NCBI GenBank assembly: GCA_902788095.1
Contig: CADAIT010000003.1
Span: forward strand, 96,416 to 160,415
Length of the DNA: 64,000 bases
Direction of reading: 5' to 3'
Source: an uncultured Bacteroidia bacterium
GTDB lineage: Bacteria > Bacteroidota > Bacteroidia > Bacteroidales > UBA932
Position numbers and translations under genes: made by a program. Shown here piece after piece: positions 8,119 through 16,858 of this stretch (position 1 is its first letter; each line of letters begins with the position of its first letter). The notes below the pieces were generated by a model. That model had not been told where the DNA came from, searched no databases, and worked only from the letters and a program-made list of their open reading frames with translations.

Positions 8119-11100
8119 TTAAAGGGTAATGCTGATTCCGCCCATGATGTTGCGCTGCTGCGGATAATAACCGTTGTTTACACCCGGAGATTCGGGGTCG
8201 ATTCCTTCCGGAAGACCGTCGATGGTGAAAAGGTTGTTCCCCTCTACAAATACCCGAAGCGACTCTATGCCAATCTTTCTGGTAATCTTCTGGGGAATGG
8301 TGTACCCGAACTGGGCGGTTTTCAGGCGGACATACTTGCCGTCTCTCCACCAGAAACTGGAAGAAAGACCGTTGTCTCCGCCATGACCGGCATTGCCGAG
8401 GGTAAGACGCGGGAAGGTTCCGTCGGGATTATCCAGGCTGTAAGCATTCTCAACGAGGAACAGCGGCGAGTTGCCACCCTCCTTGAACGTCTTGGTCCAG
8501 ATGGTGTCGTCGTCGTTATTGTTGAAATACGTTCCGGTCATGGATACCTGGAACAGGGCGCCGCCCGTAAACTGGAGGTTCAAGTCGAAGCCGTTCCAAC
8601 CGGCATTGAGATTGAGGCCGAAAGTGAGCTCCGGACGGTTGCTCTTGCCGAAGATGCCGCGGTCCTGCCAGGTAATCTGGCCGTCACCGTTGAGGTCGGT
8701 GTATTTGATATCGCCCACATTGGGACGGGAGCCGTACCAGGCGCTGTTGTCAATTTCCTCCTCGCTCCTGTACAGGCCCTCGGCCTGCCAGCCCCAGAGG
8801 GCATTGTAAGTGGTTCCGCTCACCTTCTGCCACTCGGGGATGTTGGGCTCGTCGTTGTACTTGAGCCAACGGGTCTTGGAGTATGTGAGCGTTCCCACAA
8901 TCTCATAGAAAAACGGCTTGCTTCCCAGGTTGAAGCGGTTGCGATGACTCAGCTGGACGTCAATACCTCTGGAATCAATGGCGTTGCCGTTGATATAGGT
9001 AGGGAAATAACCGCCCATGGAATCGGGGTGACCGCTTCTGTTGTCGGAAAGGATGTCGTAAGTATAATTGTAGAAGGCGTCAATCTCACCGCCCAGTTTT
9101 CCGCCCCAGAGGGAGAAGTCCGTACCGATATTGTAAGACAAGGTCTTTTCCCAGGTCAGTTCTCTGTTCGGAGTACCCGAGGGTCTGTAAGCGGGAACAG
9201 CCGCCTGTCCCGGATAAACGACTTTCTTGTCAAGCGAGTATTTGCTCAAGAACATGTAAGGAGATACGCCGTCGTTGCCCAGCAAACCCACGGACGCCCT
9301 GAGTTTCAGGTTGTCCAGCACACCGGCAGTCCCTTGCATAAAGGATTCCTTGGAGAGATTCCAGCCGATGGAACCTGAAGGGAAGAAGCCCCAGCGGGTC
9401 TTGGTCATGCCGGCAAACTTGTAGGAGCCGTCATAGCGGCCGGTGAATTCGGCCAGGTAGCGCTCGTCATAGTTATAGCGGATACGGCCTACATAGCCCG
9501 CACTGCGGGAGGCATTGCTGTAACCGGACACGGGATCTGCGGTAGGCTTGCCGTTGTCAATTTCCGGAAGGAGGGCAAACGGAACGTTCTGCACATACGC
9601 AGACACCGAGTTGGTCCGGTAATCCCGGAGTTCGGCCAGGAGAAGGGCATCTACATTGTGCTTCCCGAAACTGTTGGCATAGTTTACGGAAGCCTGTCCG
9701 GTGATGGACTGGGCATAGTAAGAGCCCTCGCCCACCTTGTTGCCCGAAGCGGCTCCGTTGACATCCACCATGGGAGCGCTCCAGCCCCAGGTTCCGTCCT
9801 CGGCCCGTGTGCGTGCAAGCACATAATAGGTGGTGTCCAGGTTCTTGTTGTAGGAGTTCAGGTAGTCGTAAGAACCATTCACCTTGAACTGAAGGCCTTT
9901 CAGCCAGGGGAACTCCCAGGTGAGACCTGCGTTCAGGGTGCCCTGGAAACTGTTGGTTTTCTTGTTTCCGCTGAGGGCAAGCGCGGCCAGGGGGCTGTTG
10001 GGGTAGCTTTGGTTGGAGGCGATGGCTCCGGTATAATAGCCTTCATACATTTCGGGCAGGAACGGGTACATTCCTATCACCTGATGGGCTACCGAGAACC
10101 AGCCCACCTCATAGCCGGAACCGGTTCCGTCCGAGCCGCCGGAAAGGAAACGGGGCGTCTCTCTCCGGCCCACGACTCCGCTGAGACCCAGGTTGAACAC
10201 CAGATACTTGGCAATGCGCGACTCGATGTTTGCACGGACATTGTACCTGCGGTAGTTGTATCCGGAAATATTACCCTTCTGGCCCAGGTATCCGGCCGAT
10301 ACGAAGTAACGGGTCTTGTCGTTACCGCCCTGCACGGTGATGTTGTGCTTGTGGGTAAGGCCGGTCCCGAAGACGCGCTTGGTATAGTCCACGTTGTCCC
10401 AGCCGTCCGTAGGGTCGCCGTTCAGCATGGCTTCTACGTTGGCACGGGAGAAGTAAGGAACATACTCGGCCTCGGAAGCAATGAGGCCGCTGGCCATCTG
10501 GTCCATCATCTGCGCCAGGTTGTAGTAGTACGCAAACTGCGGCCCGTTCATGAACTTGGGGAAGTTGGCGTTCATGGAGGCGCCCACGGAACCGTTGTAG
10601 GAGATGCGGGTGTCGCCTTTTTCGCCCTTCTTGGTGGTGATGATAATCACGCCGCCGGCGGCCTTGAGGCCGTACACGGCCGCAGATGCACCGTCCTTCA
10701 GCACGGAGATGCTCTCAATGTCGGTCGGGTCGATGTCGTTGATGTTGTCCACCGGGAAACCGTCCACCACGTAGGCCACGCCGTAAACGGAACCACGGAT
10801 ACGCAGGGATGCCTGGTCCAGGCCCGGCTCACCGGATTCCTGCACGGAGGAAATACCGGAGAGTTTACCGGCGAGTACCTGCGACACATTGGTGGAAGGA
10901 GCCTTGAGGAGTTCGTCGCCCTTGATGGCGCTTACGGCGGCCGTCAGGGTTTCCTTCTTGGCCGTGCCATAACCCACCACCACGACATCTTCCAGATAAA
11001 AGGTATCCTCCTGCAAGACAACATCTATACGGGATTCACCTTTGTACGGGCGGGTAACGGTGGTCAGCCCCAGGCTGGAAAATTCCAGCACGGCGTTTTC

Positions 11101-11301
11101 CGGCACAGAAAGTGTCCAGGAACCATCTGCACCGGTAATAGTTCCGGTGGTGGTACCCTGGACCATCACTGTAACGCCGGCAAGCGGCTGTCCGTCAGAA
11201 TCTCTTACCCCCCCCCTCACGGTTTTTTGTGCAAACGCCAGGCCCTGGCTAAGCAGCAAGGCCGCCAGAGAGGCACACAATATACGGATTACAGGTTTCA
11301 T
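8119..11301 (-). CDS. SusC/RagA family TonB-dependent transporter
   Basis: A 1060-residue outer-membrane protein. After a signal peptide (cleavage near AFA-QK) come a carboxypeptidase-like regulatory domain (about 28-100, VRGGVRDSDGQPLAGVTV), the segment EDVVVVGYG that opens the SusC plug, a plug domain (about 115-230, with LRIRG and VYGLKAAGGVIIITTKKG) and a large beta-barrel ending in the aromatic-free strand GGISITL. It should import the bound oligosaccharide into the periplasm, powered by TonB-ExbBD. It sits 11 bp after the epimerase gene and 12 bp before susD. No N-terminal anti-sigma-interacting domain is visible, which fits control by the nearby ROK repressor instead. Confidence 0.96.
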   Translation of the reverse strand: MKPVIRILCASLAALLLSQGLAFAQKTVRGGVRDSDGQPLAGVTVMVQGTTTGTITGADGSWTLSVPENAVLEFSSLGLTTVTRPYKGESRIDVVLQEDTFYLEDVVVVGYGTAKKETLTAAVSAIKGDELLKAPSTNVSQVLAGKLSGISSVQESGEPGLDQASLRIRGSVYGVAYVVDGFPVDNINDIDPTDIESISVLKDGASAAVYGLKAAGGVIIITTKKGEKGDTRISYNGSVGASMNANFPKFMNGPQFAYYYNLAQMMDQMASGLIASEAEYVPYFSRANVEAMLNGDPTDGWDNVDYTKRVFGTGLTHKHNITVQGGNDKTRYFVSAGYLGQKGNISGYNYRRYNVRANIESRIAKYLVFNLGLSGVVGRRETPRFLSGGSDGTGSGYEVGWFSVAHQVIGMYPFLPEMYEGYYTGAIASNQSYPNSPLAALALSGNKKTNSFQGTLNAGLTWEFPWLKGLQFKVNGSYDYLNSYNKNLDTTYYVLARTRAEDGTWGWSAPMVDVNGAASGNKVGEGSYYAQSITGQASVNYANSFGKHNVDALLLAELRDYRTNSVSAYVQNVPFALLPEIDNGKPTADPVSGYSNASRSAGYVGRIRYNYDERYLAEFTGRYDGSYKFAGMTKTRWGFFPSGSIGWNLSKESFMQGTAGVLDNLKLRASVGLLGNDGVSPYMFLSKYSLDKKVVYPGQAAVPAYRPSGTPNRELTWEKTLSYNIGTDFSLWGGKLGGEIDAFYNYTYDILSDNRSGHPDSMGGYFPTYINGNAIDSRGIDVQLSHRNRFNLGSKPFFYEIVGTLTYSKTRWLKYNDEPNIPEWQKVSGTTYNALWGWQAEGLYRSEEEIDNSAWYGSRPNVGDIKYTDLNGDGQITWQDRGIFGKSNRPELTFGLNLNAGWNGFDLNLQFTGGALFQVSMTGTYFNNNDDDTIWTKTFKEGGNSPLFLVENAYSLDNPDGTFPRLTLGNAGHGGDNGLSSSFWWRDGKYVRLKTAQFGYTIPQKITRKIGIESLRVFVEGNNLFTIDGLPEGIDPESPGVNNGYYPQQRNIMGGISITL

Positions 11302-11312
11302 ATTGGGATGGT

Positions 11313-12500
11313 TTATTGTTTAGATGCAATTTCTTCCAAGATTGTTCCAATCTGGTACAAGCCTCTGGGCACATGGAAGCAGCCTTTCCACTTGCCGCCC
11401 TTGAGCGGAAGCAGCACTTCTCCCCTGCGGTTCAGGTAGCCGTACCACTCGGGATACTCCTTGTCCTTGAAATGAGTCCAAAGGTAGTCGTCCAGTTTCA
11501 GGAACCACTCCAGCGCTTTTTCGTTGCCGGTGAGTTGGTAGCCTTTAATCATGCAGATGGCGCTTTCCAGGTGTACCCACCAGAGTTTCTGGTCCCACTC
11601 GAGCTCCTGCGTAGGATAGCCCTTGCGGTCCATAAAGTAGAAGATGCCGCCGTACTCCTTGTCCCAGCCGTAATCTATCACGCGAAGGGCGATTTCCATG
11701 CTCTTGTCGATGATTTCCTGTCTGTGCAGACGGATGCCCAGGTTCATCATGAACCAGAGGGCCTCCAAATCGTGACCGGGATTCACGCGGCGTCCCTCGA
11801 AGCAGTCCACCAGGCTGCCGTCCGGAGCCAGGTTCTCCACCATCACGCCCAGGTCCGGCTGGTAAAACACGTCGAACACCTCATGCAGGGCCTCCTCTAT
11901 GGTCTTGTCCAGCAGGGACTTGTCTTCAATGATGGGCTCCACTTCCAGCGCCATGTTGCAGATAATCATGGGCAGGGCGAAGTCTTTCATGGGACGGGTG
12001 CCGGGAACGGCCTTGCTCCACTTCCCCTTGGGGTTGGAACGGCGGTCCAGGATGCGCTGGAACACCTTGCGCGCCACATCGGCATAATGTTCACTGCCGG
12101 TGGCTACGGCCAGCTGGGCAAAGGCCATGCAGGCAAAGGTGTTGGAGAAAATGTTGTACGGAGCGATGATTGGCTTCCCCTCGCGCGTGAGCGAGAAGTA
12201 GAAATCATAGTTTCCGTCGTGGCCGTATTTCTCCAGAAAATCCGCGCCCTGCCTGGCACAGGCAAGCCAGTCCGGATTCTTTTCCACCTTATTATACAGC
12301 ATGGCGAACATCCAGACTTCCCTGCCCTGCAGCCACACGAACTTGTCCGTATCGAATACGCTGCCGTCCCGGTTCAGGCAGGTGAAATAACCGCCGAACT
12401 CCTTGTCCTGCGATCTCTCCAGCCAGAAGGGTAACACGCTGTCGTACAATTCCTTACGATAGCGTTCGGCCATTTTTTGAAAATCTATGCGGTCCGTCAT
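11313..12500 (-). CDS. N-acylglucosamine 2-epimerase (RnBP-like AGE family)
   Basis: About 395 residues, an (alpha/alpha)6-barrel sugar 2-epimerase. Conserved motifs are WLQGREVWMFAML (catalytic Arg region), NPGHDLEALWFM, WWVHLESAI and GCFHVPRGL, whose histidines form the active site. The C-terminal block EWYGYLNRRGEVLLPLKGG plus GCFHVPR closely resembles renin-binding protein, so GlcNAc/ManNAc interconversion is more likely than cellobiose or mannose epimerisation. The ATG at 12500 is preferred over one 24 codons upstream because a TAnnTTTG box (12530-12537) lies just upstream of it. First gene of the SusCD operon. No signal peptide, so cytoplasmic: it would act on the imported monosaccharide. 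Confidence 0.88.
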   Translation of the reverse strand: MTDRIDFQKMAERYRKELYDSVLPFWLERSQDKEFGGYFTCLNRDGSVFDTDKFVWLQGREVWMFAMLYNKVEKNPDWLACARQGADFLEKYGHDGNYDFYFSLTREGKPIIAPYNIFSNTFACMAFAQLAVATGSEHYADVARKVFQRILDRRSNPKGKWSKAVPGTRPMKDFALPMIICNMALEVEPIIEDKSLLDKTIEEALHEVFDVFYQPDLGVMVENLAPDGSLVDCFEGRRVNPGHDLEALWFMMNLGIRLHRQEIIDKSMEIALRVIDYGWDKEYGGIFYFMDRKGYPTQELEWDQKLWWVHLESAICMIKGYQLTGNEKALEWFLKLDDYLWTHFKDKEYPEWYGYLNRRGEVLLPLKGGKWKGCFHVPRGLYQIGTILEEIASKQ

Positions 12501-12529
12501 AAATCGTGTTTTATAGGTTCTAGACCCTG

Positions 12530-12537
12530 CAAATTTA
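12530..12537 (-). promoter_or_regulatory. Promoter -7 box of the SusCD operon
   Basis: TAAATTTG on the minus strand matches the Bacteroidetes -7 consensus TAnnTTTG, about 30 bp before the epimerase start. No clear TTTG is seen at the -33 position, as expected for a promoter that may depend on regulation. Confidence 0.55.
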
Positions 12538-12560
12538 CAAAAAAGCATGAAACATACAAT

Positions 12561-12600
12561 ACTTTTTAACAAAATAATAAAAACTTTTTTGCAATATTAC
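12561..12600. promoter_or_regulatory. Candidate operator: 22-bp-spaced direct repeat
   Basis: Two copies of an AT-rich element, ACTTTTTAACAAAATAAT (12561-12578) and ACTTTTTTGCAATATTAC (12583-12600), are offset by 22 bp, about two helical turns, midway between the two divergent promoters. ROK repressors of the NagC/Mlc type bind AT-rich sites of this kind. A ROK gene lies in the rightward operon. That the repeat is its operator is inference. Confidence 0.35.
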
Positions 12601-12619
12601 ACAAAACGACAAAAACGCA

Positions 12620-12650
12620 TTTGTGAAATAAAAAGAAAATCCTATATTTG
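12620..12650 (+). promoter_or_regulatory. Consensus promoter of the DUF4434-MFS-ROK operon
   Basis: TTTG at 12620-12623 and TATATTTG at 12643-12650 with a 19-bp spacer: an exact match to the Bacteroidetes TTTG-N19-TAnnTTTG promoter. It lies 21 bp before the start codon at 12672, close to the candidate operator repeat. Confidence 0.8.
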
Positions 12651-12671
12651 CAGAACATACAGAACAATACC

Positions 12672-13757
12672 ATGGAAAACCGCCGAACATTCCTCAAGAA
12701 AACCGCTTTGGGCGCCGCTGCTGCAGTGGCAGCCCCTACCGTGCTCAGTGCATGCAAAAACACGCCGGACGGCCTCCGTCCGGACCCTTCCCTGAACAGT
12801 ACCCTCATTGTTCCGCCGGCAGCTGGCCTTCCCATCACCGGCACCTTCCTGGACGAGATTTCACACGACATCCCGCACCAGAACTGGGGCGAACGCGAAT
12901 GGGACCTCGACTTCCGTTACATGAAAGCCATCGGAATAGACACCGTGATTGACATCCGCTGCGGCTACCGCAAATTCATCACCTATCCCTCCCCTTACCT
13001 CTTGAAAAAGGGCTGCTACATGCCGTCGATGGACCTTATCGACATGTTCTGCCGCCTGGCGCAAAAATACGACATGAAGTTCATGCTGGGCCTGTACGAC
13101 AGCGGCAAATACTGGGACACCGGCGACATGAGCTATGAAGTGGAATCCAACAAATTCGTGATTGACGAGGTTTGGGAGCGTTACGGTTCCAAGTACAAGA
13201 GTTTCGGCGGCTGGTATATCTCCGGCGAAATCTCCCGCGCCACAAAAGGGGCGATCGAGAGTTTCCGCACCATGGGACGCCAGTGCAAGGAGGTGAGCGG
13301 CGGCATGCCCACTTTCATCTCCCCCTGGATAGACGGGAAAAAGGCGGTGGACGCCGCCGGCGGCAACCTCACCAAGGAGCAGGCCGTTTCCGTCCAGCAG
13401 CATGAGCGGGAATGGGACGAGATTTTTGACGGCATTCACGAATATGTGGACGCCTGCGCCTTCCAGGACGGCCATATTGACTATGACGAACTGGACGCCT
13501 TCTTCAGCGTGAACAAAAAACTGGCCGACAAATACGGCATGCAGTGCTGGACGAACGCGGAAACTTTCGACCGCGACATGCCCATCCGCTTCCTGCCCAT
13601 CAAGTTCGACAAGCTGCGCATGAAGCTGGAAGCCGCCAGGCGCTGCGGCTACGACAAGGCCATCACCTTCGAATTCAGTCACTTCATGAGCCCGCAGAGC
13701 GCCTATCTGCAGGCGGGACACTTGTATGACCGTTACAAAGAGTACTTTCAATTATGA
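12672..13757 (+). CDS. DUF4434 TIM-barrel lipoprotein
   Basis: About 361 residues. The start at 12672 gives MENRRTFLKKTALGAAAAVA, a twin-arginine-like signal ending in a lipobox (VLSAC), so export may use Tat. The mature part matches DUF4434: ITGTFLDEISHDIPHQNWG near the N-terminus, MKAIGIDTVIDIRCGY, GWYISGEI and a C-terminal AITFEFSHFMSPQ. DUF4434 proteins adopt a glycosidase-like TIM barrel and occur in Bacteroidales carbohydrate loci, but their activity is not established. Acidic residues in YISGEI and TFEFSH occupy plausible catalytic strand ends. It overlaps the transporter gene by 4 bp (ATGA). Confidence 0.8.
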   Translation: MENRRTFLKKTALGAAAAVAAPTVLSACKNTPDGLRPDPSLNSTLIVPPAAGLPITGTFLDEISHDIPHQNWGEREWDLDFRYMKAIGIDTVIDIRCGYRKFITYPSPYLLKKGCYMPSMDLIDMFCRLAQKYDMKFMLGLYDSGKYWDTGDMSYEVESNKFVIDEVWERYGSKYKSFGGWYISGEISRATKGAIESFRTMGRQCKEVSGGMPTFISPWIDGKKAVDAAGGNLTKEQAVSVQQHEREWDEIFDGIHEYVDACAFQDGHIDYDELDAFFSVNKKLADKYGMQCWTNAETFDRDMPIRFLPIKFDKLRMKLEAARRCGYDKAITFEFSHFMSPQSAYLQAGHLYDRYKEYFQL

Positions 13758-15061
13758 ATAACGCCATGACAAAGGGGCGCGTCCTGTTCGTGGCCTGCGT
13801 AGCCGCCCTGGGCGGCATTCTCTTCGGATACGACACCGCCGTTATCTCCGGCACCACCCGCATCGTGGCGGACCAGTTCGCCCTCACGGAAATGTCCAAA
13901 GGGTGGTATGTGGGCTGCGCCCTTATCGGCAGCATCCTGGGCGTGGCCGTCGCCGGCATGCTCAGCGACTTCCTGGGCCGGAAGAAGACCATGCTTATAT
14001 CGGCCCTCATGTTCAGCATTTCGGCCATCGGCTGTGCCGTATGCGGCAATTTCACGGAGCTGGTCATTTACCGCATCATCGGCGGCTTCGGCATCGGCGT
14101 GGTGTCCATCGTATCGCCCGTGTACATCTCGGAGGTTTCCCCGGCGGAGCGGCGCGGCACCATGGTTTCCCTGTACCAGCTGGCCGTCACCGTGGGCTTC
14201 CTCCTGGCGTACCTGATGAACTACCTGGTCCTGAAAGGGGCCGATGTCAGCGCCTCGGACCCGGCCCTGGTCTCCCGTATGTTCAACGGCGAGTACTGGC
14301 GCGGCATGCTGGGCCTGGAAACCATCCCGGACCTGCTGTTCCTGGTGCTCATCTTCTTTATTCCGGAGAGCCCGCGCTGGCTGGCCGTCCGCGGGGAGCG
14401 GAAAGACAGCAGCGAGGAATGGAAAGCCCTTCGCGAGCCCGGTATCCTCAAGGCCGTGCTGGTGGGCAGCGCCATCGCCATCCTGGGCCAGTTCATGGGC
14501 GTGAACGCCGTCTTGTACTACGGACCGGAAATTTTCCAGGACGCCGGCCTCAGCAATGAGGGTTCCATGTTCAGCACCGTCCTGGTGGGCGTCGTGAACA
14601 TGCTCACCACCGTCATCGCCCTCCTCATCATAGACAAGGTGGGCCGCAAACAACTGGTATGGTGGGGCGTAGGCAGCATGATTGTGTGTCTGACAGCCAT
14701 CGGCACCTACTTTGCCTGGGGACCGCAGCTGGGCCTCGGCACCGGTTTCCTGGTCACCTTCTTCCTCCTTTACGTGTTCTCCACCGCCATTTCCATCAGC
14801 GCCGTGGTGTTTGTGCTGCTGAGCGAGATGTATCCCAACCGGGTGCGCGGCCTTGCCATGTCCATTGCCGGACTGGCCCTGTGGGTGGGCACGTACCTTA
14901 TCGGCCAGCTGACTCCCTGGATGCTGGAAAACCTGACGCCGCAAGGCACTTTCTTCCTCTTTGCCGCCATGTGCGTCCCCTACCTCTACATCATGTGGCG
15001 CCACGTGCCTGACACCACCGGCAAAACCCTGGAAGAGATTGAAGAATATTGGAAAAAATGA
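13754..15061 (+). CDS. MFS sugar porter
   Basis: 435 residues with twelve predicted membrane helices. Sugar-porter signatures are present: GYDTAVISGT in helix 1, DFLGRKK in loop 2-3, IGVVSIVSPVYISEVSPAERRG at the end of helix 4, PESPRWL at the mid-loop, and SEMYPNRVRG before helix 10. It resembles XylE-type H+ symporters for monosaccharides. Placed between DUF4434 and ROK with 4-bp overlaps on both sides, it is the likely inner-membrane importer for the sugar released by this locus, feeding the epimerase encoded on the other strand. The specific sugar is not identifiable. Confidence 0.92.
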   Translation: MNNAMTKGRVLFVACVAALGGILFGYDTAVISGTTRIVADQFALTEMSKGWYVGCALIGSILGVAVAGMLSDFLGRKKTMLISALMFSISAIGCAVCGNFTELVIYRIIGGFGIGVVSIVSPVYISEVSPAERRGTMVSLYQLAVTVGFLLAYLMNYLVLKGADVSASDPALVSRMFNGEYWRGMLGLETIPDLLFLVLIFFIPESPRWLAVRGERKDSSEEWKALREPGILKAVLVGSAIAILGQFMGVNAVLYYGPEIFQDAGLSNEGSMFSTVLVGVVNMLTTVIALLIIDKVGRKQLVWWGVGSMIVCLTAIGTYFAWGPQLGLGTGFLVTFFLLYVFSTAISISAVVFVLLSEMYPNRVRGLAMSIAGLALWVGTYLIGQLTPWMLENLTPQGTFFLFAAMCVPYLYIMWRHVPDTTGKTLEEIEEYWKK

Positions 15062-16263
15062 AAAAATTTCTGGACGATATCCACGGCCGGTATGCCAGTG
15101 AGAAAAAAACCATTCTGTCCCTGTGCAACAATGGTTCGGGTTATAGCGTGGCAGACTTTTCCCACGAACTGGAGACCAGCATTCCCAAGGTAACACGCAT
15201 TGTCAACGAACTCATTCACGACGGCTACCTTACCGAAATGGGCAAGCAGGAATCCGGAACGGGGAGGCGCCCCAGCCTGTATGGACTGAACCCCGCAGCC
15301 GGTTTCTTTGTCGGGATTGAAGTAGGTCCGAGCTATTTTTCCCTGGCCGTAACGGATTTTCCGGGCCGTGTCATCCACTTCACCGACGAAATCCCCTATG
15401 CCCTCACCAACACCGAACAGTCGGTGCAGGGACTGTGCATCGCCATTCTGGAGCACCTGGTGGATGCGGGTATCGAGCAAAACAAAATCCGCGCTTTCGG
15501 CGTCAACCTCACGGGGCGTGTAAATCACATCACCGGATACAGTTATTCCTACTTCATCAGTGAAGAAAAGCCCATCCGTGTAGTGATGGAAAACTGCCTG
15601 GGAAAACCGGTTTCCGTAGAGAACGACTCCCGAGCCATGGCTTATGGCGAATACATGAGCGGTATCGGACCGCAGGAGGAGGGCACGTTCCTGTTCCTGA
15701 ACCTGGGATGGGGACTGGGCATGGGGATGATTCTGGACGGAAAACTGCTCAGCGGGAAGTCCGGCTTCTCCGGCGAGATAGGCCATTTCCCGCTCCTGAA
15801 CAACAACCAGTATTGCCGATGCGGTAAAATCGGCTGTCTGGAAACCGGCGCTTCCGGCAGTGCCCTGCACCGCCTTATGCTGGAAAAACTCAAGGAAGGG
15901 CGTCCCTCCCTGCTTTCGGAAAAGTATCAGTCCGGAAAGCCGCTGACCTTGGAAGACATTTTGGACGCCATCCAGCGGGAGGACGTAGCCGCCATTGAAT
16001 GCATCGAGGCCATAGGCACCACCCTGGGACGCGCTGTAGCTGGACTCATCAACCTGTTCAATCCGGACATGGTGGTGATTGGCGGCCGGCTCAGCGTGAC
16101 GGAACACTACCTGATGCCGCCGATGCGCAGCGCCGTGAACAAGTTCTCGCTGAATCTGGTAAACAACGACACTGTCATCAAAGTGTCCAAACTGGGCAGG
16201 GAGGCCGGTGCCATCGGCGCCTCGCTCCTCTCCAAGGCCCGCCTCCTGAACAGCATGGCATAA
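15058..16263 (+). CDS. ROK-family transcriptional repressor
   Basis: About 401 residues. A winged-helix DNA-binding domain (about 1-75: YSVADFSHELETSIPKVTRIVNEL) is followed by the ROK sugar-kinase-like domain, with the zinc motif CRCGKIGCLE (about 253-262), the DNG-like segment ENDSRAMAYGEY and GHFPLL. I use ATG at 15058 (ATGA overlap with the transporter stop) instead of a TTG nine bases upstream. Such proteins (NagC, Mlc, XylR) repress sugar genes until a sugar or sugar phosphate binds. It probably controls both arms of the divergent locus, including its own operon. Confidence 0.92.
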   Translation: MKKFLDDIHGRYASEKKTILSLCNNGSGYSVADFSHELETSIPKVTRIVNELIHDGYLTEMGKQESGTGRRPSLYGLNPAAGFFVGIEVGPSYFSLAVTDFPGRVIHFTDEIPYALTNTEQSVQGLCIAILEHLVDAGIEQNKIRAFGVNLTGRVNHITGYSYSYFISEEKPIRVVMENCLGKPVSVENDSRAMAYGEYMSGIGPQEEGTFLFLNLGWGLGMGMILDGKLLSGKSGFSGEIGHFPLLNNNQYCRCGKIGCLETGASGSALHRLMLEKLKEGRPSLLSEKYQSGKPLTLEDILDAIQREDVAAIECIEAIGTTLGRAVAGLINLFNPDMVVIGGRLSVTEHYLMPPMRSAVNKFSLNLVNNDTVIKVSKLGREAGAIGASLLSKARLLNSMA

Positions 16264-16296
16264 CGTTCCATAGAGCGTCGGAGGCCGAAGGCCGAC

Positions 16297-16340
16297 TAAA
16301 GCCCCTTCCCCGAGGGAAGGGGTTTGGGGATGGGGTAACG
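16297..16340. repeat. Dispersed GC-rich hairpin repeat, copy 1
   Basis: The element contains a stem CCCCTTCC/GGAAGGGG around a CCGAG loop, then GTTTGGGGATGGGGTAAC. A second copy at 26400-26443 shares the plan and the GGGGTAAC end but differs in the stem by compensating bases. It lies 33 bp after the ROK stop codon. Confidence 0.7.
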
Positions 16341-16348
16341 TGTATAAA

Positions 16349-16382
16349 TAAATATATCCTGCTGACTGGCAGGATATATTTA
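16349..16382. terminator. Bidirectional terminator between ROK and rplI
   Basis: A perfect 14-bp inverted repeat (16349-16362 with 16369-16382, arm TAAATATATCCTGC) and a 6-base loop between the two convergent genes. The stem is AT-rich at its base, so read-through from either side would meet an A/U-rich flank. Confidence 0.65.
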
Positions 16383-16388
16383 TATTCG

Positions 16389-16420
16389 ATGTTGTTGCAG
16401 GGTTTACTCTGCAACAACAT
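16389..16420 (-). terminator. Hairpin built across the rplI stop codon
   Basis: A perfect 12-bp inverted repeat (16389-16400 with 16409-16420, arm ATGTTGTTGCAG). On the minus strand the right arm is the last coding sequence of rplI (Asn-Val-Val-Ala) and the stop codon lies in the loop, so the transcript would fold exactly at the end of translation. There is no long U run after it, so it may be an RNA 3'-end stabiliser instead of a terminator. Confidence 0.5.
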
Positions 16421-16850
16421 TGAATTTGAAGGTACCTTTGACGGCCTTGTAAATTTTTACGGCGGCCTCGTACTCACCTACTTCCTTCACCTCACCGGCG
16501 AGGATGGTGATGTCCTTCTTGTCAATGTTCAGACCCTTGGCGTTGAGTGCCTCGGCAAGGTCCATCGTGGTGACACTGCCGTAGAGCTTGCCGCTCTCGG
16601 ATACTTTCACCTTAACCTCGACGGTCTGTGCATTGATGGTAGCGGCAAGAGCCTCTGCATCGGCCACCAGCTTGGCCTCTTTGTGAGCGCGCTGGCGGAG
16701 GGTTTCCGCATGCTGCTTCTTAACGGACTCGGTAGCGACAGTGGCGAAGCCCTGCGGTACCAGGTAGTTCATGGCATAACCGGCCTTTACTTTTACGATC
16801 TCACCGGCGTAGCCCAGGTTGGCTACATCTTTCTTGAGCAAAATTTCCAT
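16404..16850 (-). CDS. rplI: 50S ribosomal protein L9 (bL9)
   Basis: 148 residues. The N-terminal domain begins MEILLKKDVANLGYAGEIVKVKAGYAMNYLVPQGFA, the L9 signature with its conserved Gly and Tyr residues; a long connecting helix (about 45-75) leads to the C-terminal RNA-binding domain (SGKLYGSVTTMDLAEAL). It binds domain V of 23S rRNA at the base of the L1 stalk and limits frameshifting. Last gene of the rpsF-rpsR-rplI operon, 8 bp after rpsR. Normal length; nothing unusual except the hairpin that overlaps its stop codon. Confidence 0.98.
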   Translation of the reverse strand: MEILLKKDVANLGYAGEIVKVKAGYAMNYLVPQGFATVATESVKKQHAETLRQRAHKEAKLVADAEALAATINAQTVEVKVKVSESGKLYGSVTTMDLAEALNAKGLNIDKKDITILAGEVKEVGEYEAAVKIYKAVKGTFKFNVVAE

Positions 16851-16858
16851 AAGGCAGA

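Noticed and set aside
9658-11439. 593-codon open frame on the plus strand
   Set aside because: It lies opposite susC and the epimerase gene, shows no domain, and is explained by GC-rich third positions of the real genes.
13748-15196. 482-codon open frame on the minus strand
   Set aside because: Antisense to the MFS transporter; His/Asp/Gly-rich composition typical of a reverse-strand shadow.
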